Assembly (NCBI RefSeq): GCF_003012735.1
Contig: NZ_PXYI01000002.1
Coordinates: forward strand, 372,001-436,000
Reading direction: 5' to 3'
From: Allosphingosinicella deserti
Lineage (GTDB): Bacteria; Pseudomonadota; Alphaproteobacteria; Sphingomonadales; Sphingomonadaceae
DNA length: 64,000 nucleotides
Position numbers and translations under genes: made by a program. Of the stretch, positions 51,702 to 58,570 are shown piece by piece. The notes below the pieces were generated by a model. The model saw nothing but the letters and a program-made list of their open reading frames with translations. It did no database searches and was not told the origin of the DNA. Position 1 is the stretch's first letter, and each line of letters starts with the position of its first letter.

Positions 51702-52966
51702 CAGATATCCCTTGCAAGGCGCAAACCGCAGAATTGCCAGCGCTGGTGGGGGTAGAAGAAATTGCGATAGGAAGCGCGCGCGTGTCCGCGCGGCGTGGCG
51801 CAGCTGCCGCCGCGCAGCACGAACTGGTTGACCATGAACTTGCCGTTATACTCGCCGACCGTGCCCTCCGCGGCGCGGAAGCCCGGATAGGGGCTGAACG
51901 GGCTCGACGTCCATTCCCAGACATCGCCGAACATCTGCTTCAGCCGCGCCTGGCCGTGGGCCGGTCGCGGGCGGACGGCCGCGGCGGAATCGAGCTGATT
52001 GCCTTCCAGCGGGTCGCACCCTGCGGCGGCCGCTTCCCATTCCGCCTCGGTCGGCAGGCGGGCGCCGGCCCAGCGTGCGAACGCGTCGGCCTCATACCAG
52101 CTGACGTGCGCGACCGGCTCCGCCGGATCGACCGGGTGAAGGCCATCGAGGCCGTAGCGGACATAGTCTCCGTCCGATCCGCCGTCCCAGTAAAGCGGCG
52201 CCCGGATGTCGCAGCGCTTCACCCATTCCCAGCCGTCGGCGGTCCAGTGCCCCGGCTTCTGATAGCCTCCCGCCTCGATGAAGCGGATCCACTCGCCGTT
52301 GGTGACCGCCCGGTCGGCCAGTTCGAAGGGGCGCAGCAGCACTTGATGGCGGGGCGTTTCGCAGTCGAACGCAAAACCCAGGCCGCGATGGCCGATCTCG
52401 ACGGTGCCTCCGGCGAAGCGGGCGCAGCCCATCGACTCCGCCGCATCCGGCCCTGCTTCCTGCCGCGGCCAGAGGGCGATGCCGAGCGGGTTCTCGGCGA
52501 AGGTAGCCAGCAGATCGGTGAGCATCAGCTCCTGATGCTGTTGTTCGTGATGGAGGCCGAGCTCCAGCAGATCGAGTGCCGGGGCCGGCAGCAGCAGGAA
52601 TGCATTCAGCACCGCTTCCTCAACATGGCTGCGATAGTCGAGGATCTCGCCCAGCGAAGGGCGGCTGAGCATGCCGCGCTTGGCCCGAGGGTGCCGCGCG
52701 CCTTCGCCGTCATAATAGGAATTGAACAGATAGGCCCAGCGTTCGTCGTGCGGACGATAGCCGGCGACATGGTCGCGCAGGACGAAGGTCTCGAAGAACC
52801 AGCTGGTATGCGCCAGATGCCATTTGGCCGGCGATGCATCCGGAGACGGCTGCAGGGTCGCATCGGCGTCGGAGAGCGGCGCCGCAATGTTCCTCGTCAG
52901 CGCCCGGACGGAGTCGAACCGGTCTCGCAGCGACGTCAATTGCAGGTTCGAAGCTCGTGTTGCCAT
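51701..52966 (-). CDS. egtB: Ergothioneine biosynthesis protein EgtB (non-heme iron)
   Basis: The 421-residue enzyme couples hercynine with a thiol (gamma-glutamylcysteine or cysteine) and O2 to form the sulfoxide. A DinB-like N-terminal domain supplies iron ligands (HTSWFFETFVL and HHEQQHQELM, an HxxxHxE motif); the C-terminal formylglycine-enzyme-like domain carries RLPTEAEWEAA, WEWTSSPFSPYPGF and RGGSCATPRGHARASYRNFF. It is the first gene of egtB-egtD. No egtA, egtC or egtE is adjacent. Confidence 0.95.
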   Translation of the reverse strand: MATRASNLQLTSLRDRFDSVRALTRNIAAPLSDADATLQPSPDASPAKWHLAHTSWFFETFVLRDHVAGYRPHDERWAYLFNSYYDGEGARHPRAKRGMLSRPSLGEILDYRSHVEEAVLNAFLLLPAPALDLLELGLHHEQQHQELMLTDLLATFAENPLGIALWPRQEAGPDAAESMGCARFAGGTVEIGHRGLGFAFDCETPRHQVLLRPFELADRAVTNGEWIRFIEAGGYQKPGHWTADGWEWVKRCDIRAPLYWDGGSDGDYVRYGLDGLHPVDPAEPVAHVSWYEADAFARWAGARLPTEAEWEAAAAGCDPLEGNQLDSAAAVRPRPAHGQARLKQMFGDVWEWTSSPFSPYPGFRAAEGTVGEYNGKFMVNQFVLRGGSCATPRGHARASYRNFFYPHQRWQFCGLRLARDI

Positions 52967-53011
52967 GGCCCTTCCTCCCGGGACAGGGTCTCTATCAGTT
53001 GCTGATGCAGA

Positions 53012-53584
53012 TTAGCCGCGTGTCGCGCCCGGCTGCCAGAGAATATCGCCGCCAGCACCCGCGGCGACGAGGCGCGCGAGCACGAACAGATGATCGGACA
53101 AACGGTTGAGATAGATGAGGGCGAGCGGGTTGAGGGCGACCTCGGCGGCCGCTGCGACGGCAGACCGCTCGGCCCGCCGCACGATCGCGCGGGCAAGGTG
53201 GAGGTGCGCCGAGCCGGCAGCGCCGCCCGGGAGGATGAAGCTGCGCAGCGGCTCGAGCGCCGCATTCATGGAATCGATCTCCGCCTCGAGGCGGTCGATC
53301 TGCGGCTGGACAATCCGCAAAGTCATCTCACCCGGCGCGAAATCGTCGCCCGGGGTGGCGAGATCCGCCCCAAGATCGAACATTTCGTTCTGTATCGCCT
53401 GGAGCATGCGCCGGTGATCGGCGCCGGTGACGTGAAGCGCGGCGATGCCGATGGCGCTGTTGGCCTCGTCGACGTCGCCGATCGCCTGCGCCCTGGGATG
53501 CGCCTTCGAAATGCGCGATCCGTCCGCAAGCCCGGTCAGGCCCTCGTCACCCGTACGGGTGTAGATGCGATTGAGACGGACCAG
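53012..53584 (-). CDS. PduO-type ATP:cob(I)alamin adenosyltransferase, apparent CTG start
   Basis: The 190-residue enzyme makes adenosylcobalamin. The N-terminal VRLNRIYTRTGDEGLTGLADGSRISKAHPR is the ATP-binding part of the family (RTGD-G-TGL), and SFILPGGAAGSAHLHLARAIVRRAER is the C-terminal signature. Between the upstream stop (TGA 53590-53588) and this motif there is no ATG, GTG or TTG; the only suitable codon is CTG at 53584-53582, where homologues have Met. A start at the first internal ATG (53407) would remove the ATP site. It follows the HIG1 gene by three bases. Confidence 0.85.
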   Translation of the reverse strand: MVRLNRIYTRTGDEGLTGLADGSRISKAHPRAQAIGDVDEANSAIGIAALHVTGADHRRMLQAIQNEMFDLGADLATPGDDFAPGEMTLRIVQPQIDRLEAEIDSMNAALEPLRSFILPGGAAGSAHLHLARAIVRRAERSAVAAAAEVALNPLALIYLNRLSDHLFVLARLVAAGAGGDILWQPGATRG

Positions 53585-53587
53585 GGG

Positions 53588-53791
53588 TCAGGACTTTCCG
53601 CTCGCCATCATCAGGAACAGGATGATGAACACGATCGCGATCGCCTGGTACATGATGCGCTTGCGCATCAGCTGCTGCGAGCGTTCGCCCGTCAGATCCT
53701 TCTGCTGCGCCATTCCGATCACGCCCTTGGCGAGCACGAACAGGGTCGCACCGGCAGCAACGAGGATCAACAGGAAGAGGAAGACGTCCAT
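53588..53791 (-). CDS. HIG1-domain twin-transmembrane small protein
   Basis: The 67-residue protein has two hydrophobic helices (VFLFLLILVAAGATLFVLAKGV and MYQAIAIVFIILFLMMA) joined by a basic loop containing QQLMRKRIMYQ, the HIG1 (hypoxia-induced gene 1) pattern. In mitochondria such proteins bind respiratory supercomplexes; bacterial copies are small inner-membrane proteins, often linked to cytochrome oxidase assembly. It lies between gluQ and the cobalamin adenosyltransferase. Confidence 0.85.
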   Translation of the reverse strand: MDVFLFLLILVAAGATLFVLAKGVIGMAQQKDLTGERSQQLMRKRIMYQAIAIVFIILFLMMASGKS

Positions 53792-53800
53792 GGCCTCTAT

Positions 53801-54667
53801 CTAAGTGCCCGCCGACGAATATCCACCCGGCAATTGGCCCATGCGCAGATCGGCGATCAGCCGCGCCGGATCGGCGCCGGCCTCTCGAAGGCTGGCGAGC
53901 GTCGGCGCACCGGTCCGCTTTGCCAGGCGGAGTCCCTCGGCATCGGTCAGCAATGGATGATGGTGATAATGCGGCGTGGGCAGCTCGAGCAGCGCCTGCA
54001 GGAGCCGATGCACGTCGGTCGCGGCATAGAGATCGCGGCCGCGAACGATGTCGGTAACGCCCTGGCCGGCGTCGTCGACGGTCACGGCGAGATGATAGCT
54101 GGTCGGCGCATCCTTGCGTGCAAGCACCACATCTCCGAACGCCTGGGGCTCGGCAAGGACCTCCGTCTCTTCGTCATGCCAGTAAAGCGGTCCCGCCTCG
54201 GCGCTTGCCTTGGCGGTGTCCAGCCGCCAGGCGTGCGGCTCGGCGGCGAGCCGCCGGGCGCGTTCGTCGCGAGAGAGCCGGCGGCAGATTCCGGGATAGA
54301 GCGGGCCGTCGGGCCCGTGCGGCGCGGACGCGCTGGCCGCCACTTCGGCCGCGATCTCGGAGCGCGTGCAGAAGCAGGGATAAACCAGGCCGCGAGTCTT
54401 CAGCCCGTCTAGCGCCTCGGCGTAGAACGGCAGGCGTTCGGACTGGAACAGGATCTCTCCGTCCCAATCCAGCCCGAGCCACATCAGATCCTCGATGATG
54501 CCGTCGACGAAGAGCGAGCGGACGCGGCCCGGATCGATATCCTCGATCCTGAGCAGGAAGGCGCCGTTCCGATCCCGTGCGAAATCGTGGGCGAGCAGGG
54601 CGGAATAAGCATGGCCGAGGTGCAATCGGCCGGTCGGGCTGGGCGCGAAGCGAGAAACGATCTGCAT
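53801..54667 (-). CDS. gluQ: Glutamyl-Q tRNA(Asp) synthetase GluQ
   Basis: The 288-residue truncated glutamyl-tRNA synthetase attaches glutamate to queuosine in tRNA(Asp). FAPSPTGRLHLGHAYSAL is the HIGH region, CFCTRSE with YPGICRR gives the zinc site (CxC-x-Y-x3-C) and LAKRTGAPT stands for KMSKS. The anticodon-binding domain of full GltX is absent, as expected. The start is the ATG at 54667; earlier in-frame starts would add an unusual tail. It diverges from an HNH endonuclease gene. Confidence 0.93.
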   Translation of the reverse strand: MQIVSRFAPSPTGRLHLGHAYSALLAHDFARDRNGAFLLRIEDIDPGRVRSLFVDGIIEDLMWLGLDWDGEILFQSERLPFYAEALDGLKTRGLVYPCFCTRSEIAAEVAASASAPHGPDGPLYPGICRRLSRDERARRLAAEPHAWRLDTAKASAEAGPLYWHDEETEVLAEPQAFGDVVLARKDAPTSYHLAVTVDDAGQGVTDIVRGRDLYAATDVHRLLQALLELPTPHYHHHPLLTDAEGLRLAKRTGAPTLASLREAGADPARLIADLRMGQLPGGYSSAGT

Positions 54668-54833
54668 CAGTGCTTTGCCCCTTGACCGCGAGTCATCGGC
54701 CATGCTGTCATGCGCGTGTCACCTTCTCGTGAAAGGAGGTGCTGGACAGGGGATGCTTCGCTCTCCGTCCTGAGTGCGACAGGCGGGGTCGTTCGAGGTT
54801 GTCCCTCGGGACACGGAGGCCGTCGCCGAGCGC

Positions 54834-55400
54834 ATGTACCATCCCGACCTTCTCAGACATCCCGATTCATGCCCTGCGTTGGTGTTGAACGCGGATTATA
54901 CGCCGTTGAGCTACTACCCGCTCAGCCTGTGGCCGTGGCAGACAGCGGTCAAGGCGGTGTTCCTGGAGCGGGTCGACATCGTCGCCCAATATGCCCGTGA
55001 GGTGCACAGCCCGAACCGATCTTTCAAGCTGCCCTCGGTGATCGCGCTCCGCCAATATGTGAAGCCGTCGGAGAATCCGGCCTTCACCCGGTTCAACCTG
55101 TTCCTGCGCGATCGGTTCGAATGCCAATATTGCGGCGATCTGCGCGAACTCACCTTCGATCACGTCGTCCCCCGTGCCCAGGGTGGACGGACGACCTGGG
55201 AGAATGTCGCGACAGCCTGCGCGCCCTGCAATCTGCGCAAGGGCGGTCGCACGCCGGCCGAAGCGCACATGCACCTCTTCCGCCGGCCCTACCGTCCGAC
55301 CAGCTGGCAGCTCCAGGAAAACGGCCGCAGCTTCCCGCCCAACTACCTCCACGACAGCTGGCGGGACTATCTCTACTGGGATATCGAGCTGGAAGCCTAG
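54834..55400 (+). CDS. HNH endonuclease family protein (housekeeping type)
   Basis: The protein is 188 residues from the ATG at 54834. The core is CQYCGDL...LTFDHVVPRAQGG with the second pair CAPCNLRKGGRTP (HNH with four zinc Cys). The N-terminus (CPALVLNADYTPLSYYPLSLWPWQ) and the C-terminus (WRDYLYWDIELE) match the conserved HNH family found in most alphaproteobacterial chromosomes, not a mobile element. Biochemical function is unknown. A GTG at 54774 would give an extra 20 residues. Confidence 0.88.
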   Translation: MYHPDLLRHPDSCPALVLNADYTPLSYYPLSLWPWQTAVKAVFLERVDIVAQYAREVHSPNRSFKLPSVIALRQYVKPSENPAFTRFNLFLRDRFECQYCGDLRELTFDHVVPRAQGGRTTWENVATACAPCNLRKGGRTPAEAHMHLFRRPYRPTSWQLQENGRSFPPNYLHDSWRDYLYWDIELEA

Positions 55401-55441
55401 GCGTTCTCGGGCACTGGGGAGCGGACGCGGCCGGATCCAGC

Positions 55442-55768
55442 TTATTTCCGCTTTCGCTGCCGTGTAGGGACATGAAAGTCCGGATCCTTGTCTCTCACCC
55501 AGGTGATGAAGGTGGCGATGTCCGGATGTGCGCGCAGCGCCTCGGCCGAGGCGAAATTGCGTTCAAGGCTCTTATTGTCCAGCGCAGCGTGGATCGTGCG
55601 GTGACAGATGGGATGAACGGGCGCCGTTTCCCGGCCGCCCCGGCTCTTGGGAACGGGGTGATGCCGTTCGATCTTCCGACCCATCGGCCGCTCGCACAGA
55701 AAGCATGTCGGCGCCGGCTCCGTGGTGGCGTTCCGAGATTTCTGCTGGCGGGCTTTCCTTGACGGCAT
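55442..55768 (-). CDS. HNH nuclease-like protein (short)
   Basis: The 108-residue protein has CFLCERPMGRKIERHHPVPKSRGGRET with HPICHRTIHA: an HNH/HNHc fold with two zinc Cys and the catalytic His-His pair in ERHHPVP. The N-terminus is basic (SRKARQQKSR). The ATG at 55768 is preferred; a longer frame upstream runs through a repeat element. The gene is small for a nuclease but complete. It faces the larger HNH gene convergently, 41 bases apart. Confidence 0.78.
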   Translation of the reverse strand: MPSRKARQQKSRNATTEPAPTCFLCERPMGRKIERHHPVPKSRGGRETAPVHPICHRTIHAALDNKSLERNFASAEALRAHPDIATFITWVRDKDPDFHVPTRQRKRK

Positions 55769-55783
55769 CGCGTCGGCAGCCTT

Positions 55784-55887
55784 AGAGCATCGCGCCGAAA
55801 AGTGGCTACCGGTTTTCGGCTTTAGCGATGCGATTTCAAGAGCCTGGGGCAGCAAGCGTGGTTCCCGAATCGGGCTCGCTGCTCTAG
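55784..55887. repeat. Composite hairpin repeat (REP-like)
   Basis: The first part pairs GCATCGC with GCGATGC and CCGAAAA with TTTTCGG around GTGGCTACCGG. The second part pairs AGCAGC with GCTGCT. The GAAAAGTGG-n-ACCGGTTTTCGG core is a well-known style of dispersed intergenic repeat in Alphaproteobacteria. It lies between the divergent HNH and EamA genes. Confidence 0.65.
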
Positions 55888-55903
55888 CCGGAGCCAAGGA
55901 TTC

Positions 55904-56794
55904 ATGCACGACCCCACTCGCCTTCAGGCCGCACGCGCGGGTCGGTTCGCCTTTCCGGCGCTGCTTCTGTCAAATCTGATGCTCGCGTTCGGCCCGTGGA
56001 TGGTCCGGCTCGCCGACGTCGGTCCGGTTGCCGCGGGCTTCTGGCGGCTGGCGCTCGCCGCACCCTTTCTGCTGATCCTGGCGCGCCCCGGCCTGCGCGG
56101 CGCGTCGTCGCCCTCATCCGGGCTGCTTGCCGTAATTGCGGTCGGCGGCTTGTTCTTCGCCGCCGATCTCGCGGCGTGGCACGTCGGCATCCACATGACC
56201 AAGCTTGCCAATGCCACTTTGTTCGGCAATTGCTCGAGCTTCCTGCTGATGCTCTACGGCTTCATCGTCCTGCGCCGGCTGCCCGGCCGGGTGCAGATGG
56301 TCGCGCTCGGCCTCGCCGGGGTCGGAGCGGCCCTGCTTCTCGGATCAAGCTATGAAATGTCGCCGAAGAATCTTCGGGGTGATCTGTTCGCGTTGCTGGC
56401 CGGTCTGTTCTACGCCTTGTACCTGGTCGTGATCGATCGGGCGCGGCGAACGGTCGCGCCGATGCCGGTGCTTGCGATCGCGACGATTTCCGGTGCAGTC
56501 CCGCTGCTCCTCTTCGCCGCTTTGCTCGGCGAGACGATCATGCCGAACGCGTGGACGCCTTTGATCCTGCTTTCGCTCGGCAGCCAGCTCATCGGGCAGG
56601 GGCTGCTCGTCTATGCGGTCGGGCACCTCTCGCCGGTGGTGGTCGGCCTCACCCTGCTGACTCAGCCGGCGGCGACGGCGGTGATCGGCTGGTTCGCTTA
56701 TGGCGAGCGTCTGGGCCTTGCAGACCTGATCGGCGCAGGCTTCATTGCCGCCGCTCTGGTGCTGATCAGACTTCCCGAGCGCCAGAACGGATGA
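55904..56794 (+). CDS. EamA/DMT-family transporter
   Basis: The 296-residue protein has ten hydrophobic segments in two EamA repeats (LLLSNLMLAFGPWMVRLADVG first; DLFALLAGLFYALYLVVID second) with the conserved inter-repeat Gly-rich turns. It is a probable exporter of a small metabolite. The start ATG at 55904 follows the repeat element. It is distinct from the transporter near 29 kb, sharing only the family fold. The substrate is unknown. Confidence 0.88.
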   Translation: MHDPTRLQAARAGRFAFPALLLSNLMLAFGPWMVRLADVGPVAAGFWRLALAAPFLLILARPGLRGASSPSSGLLAVIAVGGLFFAADLAAWHVGIHMTKLANATLFGNCSSFLLMLYGFIVLRRLPGRVQMVALGLAGVGAALLLGSSYEMSPKNLRGDLFALLAGLFYALYLVVIDRARRTVAPMPVLAIATISGAVPLLLFAALLGETIMPNAWTPLILLSLGSQLIGQGLLVYAVGHLSPVVVGLTLLTQPAATAVIGWFAYGERLGLADLIGAGFIAAALVLIRLPERQNG

Positions 56795-56827
56795 GTCGGA
56801 GGGGCGCGCTCGGGCGGAGCGCGCCCC

Positions 56828-57028
56828 TCAAGCCGCAGCGGAGAGGGATGGGCGCCGCGGCTTATCGATGCCGGCCTCGATCGCAGCGAGGTGGTGCATG
56901 CGTTCGAGGTGAAGCTGGGAGAGGCCGAAATGGGCGCGGGCTGCCTGCGTGCAGCCCGCATCGGTCGCGCGTTCCAGCTCTGCCATGGCCCGAAGCGAAT
57001 GAAAGCGGATCTCGTCGCCGATGCGCAT
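56828..57028 (-). CDS. Small helical protein (66 aa), paralogue of the next gene
   Basis: The product begins MRIGDEIRFHSLRAMAELERA and continues AARAHFGLSQLHLERMHHL, a two-helix pattern rich in Glu, His and Leu. It aligns with the protein at 57138-57320: MAELERA versus FQELERA, and FGLSQLHLERMHHL versus LELSELHLGRMHSL. It has no membrane segment. It lies downstream of that gene and of a Crp/Fnr gene on the same strand. The function is unknown. Confidence 0.62.
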   Translation of the reverse strand: MRIGDEIRFHSLRAMAELERATDAGCTQAARAHFGLSQLHLERMHHLAAIEAGIDKPRRPSLSAAA

Positions 57029-57089
57029 CTTTCACCTGTTCCCCGTTAGTGCAATGTCGATGCTCGTCTTTGGGCAACTGCGCGGCCTC

Positions 57090-57105
57090 ACGCACTTACG
57101 TGCGT
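57090..57105. repeat. Short hairpin in the AT-rich gap between the small genes
   Basis: ACGCAC-TTAC-GTGCGT is a perfect six-base stem with a four-base loop, next to an AT-rich tract. It could be a terminator for the upstream small gene or a regulator site for the downstream one. Confidence 0.4.
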
Positions 57106-57137
57106 TAGCTTCTTGTAACTTTTTGAAAAATTTAACC

Positions 57138-57320
57138 TTAGTTGCGCACGATCTGCAGGTGCGCGGCCGGCGCCTCGGTCAGCGAATGCATCCTGCCGAG
57201 GTGGAGTTCGGAAAGCTCCAAATGGGCCATGGCGGCCTCCTCGGTCGACGCGGAGCGGGCCCGTTCCAGTTCTTGGAACGCACGATCGGCGTGGTGGCGG
57301 ATCGACTCTCTTCTGGACAT
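57138..57320 (-). CDS. Small helical protein (60 aa), paralogue of the previous gene
   Basis: The product begins MSRRESIRHHADRAFQELER and continues EEAAMAHLELSELHLGRMHSL. It is a paralogue of the 66-residue protein at 56828. It is soluble, helical and His-rich. The ATG at 57320 is 84 bases downstream of the Crp/Fnr stop codon. A possible extracytoplasmic-sigma type promoter overlaps that stop codon. It may act in the general stress response; the function is unknown. Confidence 0.62.
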   Translation of the reverse strand: MSRRESIRHHADRAFQELERARSASTEEAAMAHLELSELHLGRMHSLTEAPAAHLQIVRN

Positions 57321-57386
57321 GGCCGCGCTTTCGACTCGGGATGGAACTCTACAAAGCGAAGCGCCACCGTGACTCCATAGACCCAT

Positions 57387-57412
57387 CACGCGCAACAAGA
57401 TGGATCAGTTCC
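57387..57412 (-). promoter_or_regulatory. Possible EcfG-type stress promoter
   Basis: On the minus strand GGAAC, a 17-base spacer and CGTG resemble the EcfG consensus GGAAC-N16/17-CGTT with one mismatch. GGAAC overlaps the last codons of the Crp/Fnr gene. It points at the 60-residue protein. Confidence 0.4.
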
Positions 57413-58151
57413 GTGCAGCCGCAACAAAATCATGATGCAAGTAGCGCTCGTTGAAATCGCCGGCTTCGCGCAGCCTTTGCCAGTCCTCGATCGTGATCGA
57501 TCGCCGGTCCCGGCTGATCAATCCTTCCTCGCCCAATTGCCGCAGCACGCGATTGACATGCACCGAGGTCAAGCCGACGGCATCCGCGAGCTGCTCCTGG
57601 GTCATCGGCAGCTCGTAGCGGTGATCCTTGGCAAGCCCGGCTGCTTCCAGCCGAAGCGAAAATTCACACAGGATGTGCGCGACGCGGGTACGGCTGTCGC
57701 GGCGGCCGACATTGACTACCCATTCCCGGAAGATCGATGAATCGACGAGAGTGTCGACCCACAGCGCCCGTGCGATGCTCGGGTTCGACAGCGTGATCTC
57801 GCGGATCGCCTGCATCGGAACGAACGCCACGTCGGCTTCGGTCAGGGTCTGAACGCTATGATCCGAGACTTGAAGAAAGCTGTTCTGGAGATCGACGAAT
57901 TCGCCCGCCATGTGCAGCGAGACAATCTGTCGGGCGCCTTCCCCGGTGATCTTGTAACGATAGGCGTAGCCGGAAAGCAGCAAGGCGCATTGCTCTGGCG
58001 GTTCGCCGTCGCGCACCAGATGCGCCCCGGCCGGCACCTTCCGGACGCTGTGCTGTACGGACAGCAAGGCAAGTTTGTCGGCTTCGGACAGGGGCGAGCG
58101 ACTGTCGAGCCGCTTGATCATCTTTCCAAATGTCGGATGCGCGTCCGGCAC
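57405..58151 (-). CDS. Crp/Fnr-family transcriptional regulator
   Basis: The protein is 248 residues from a GTG at 58151, which follows GAGGAGTAACA; upstream starts lack such a site. It has a cyclic-nucleotide-binding-like domain at about 20-145 (GAHLVRDGEPPEQCALLLSGYAYRY, SLHMAGEFVDLQNSFL), a dimer helix, and a winged helix with PMTQEQLADAVGLTSVHVNRVLRQL. It is clearly paralogous to the regulator at 26111-26839 (SIFREWVVNVGRRD versus SIFREWVLNVGRRD). It has no iron-sulfur Cys cluster. Two tiny genes follow on the same strand. Confidence 0.9.
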   Translation of the reverse strand: MPDAHPTFGKMIKRLDSRSPLSEADKLALLSVQHSVRKVPAGAHLVRDGEPPEQCALLLSGYAYRYKITGEGARQIVSLHMAGEFVDLQNSFLQVSDHSVQTLTEADVAFVPMQAIREITLSNPSIARALWVDTLVDSSIFREWVVNVGRRDSRTRVAHILCEFSLRLEAAGLAKDHRYELPMTQEQLADAVGLTSVHVNRVLRQLGEEGLISRDRRSITIEDWQRLREAGDFNERYLHHDFVAAARN

Positions 58152-58570
58152 TGTTACTCCTCGCTCGGGCGTGTGGGAATTGGACACGTCGATATCGCCG
58201 TGTGCCCCCGTCCGACCGGAGTGCATAAGTGGTGCTGGATTCGTCCGCGTTTACCTAGATTAGCTGCGCGCGTTTCTCCCTCTTTTTCCGCGTCTTGAGG
58301 CTTTCTGGGCACCATTGCGGGCGGCGTGGGCATGACCGGCTCATCAACACCGCTTTGGGGAGCACCAGCAAGCTGGACCAAAGTCCACCGAAGGTTGTGG
58401 AACCTATCAAGCCTTGCGGCATCGCGTGGGCTGTCAGCCGCTCCAATCGGCATCGGGCAGATTGCGGCGGGAGAAAAGCAAGAAATGCCAACGACCTCCC
58501 CGAACGGCTCTGGCCGAGCCGGGCACTTCGACCTATCGATCGCCTACCAGGACGAGGGGAAGGAAAGGCG
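58152..58570. other. 419-base divergent gap, no gene seen
   Basis: The gap separates the Crp/Fnr gene (minus) from the M16 peptidase gene (plus). Open frames in it look like codon shadows without conserved features. It should hold both promoters, but I see no exact FNR-type box, inverted repeat or riboswitch-like block. Confidence 0.5.

Noticed and set aside
56551-57108. A plus-strand frame across the end of EamA and the small helical gene.
   Set aside because: It has no conserved segment and conflicts with the two paralogous small proteins on the minus strand.
58295-58570. In-frame extension upstream of the M16 peptidase.
   Set aside because: It would place 92 Arg/Pro-rich residues before a good signal peptide, and the ATG at 58571 has a ribosome site.
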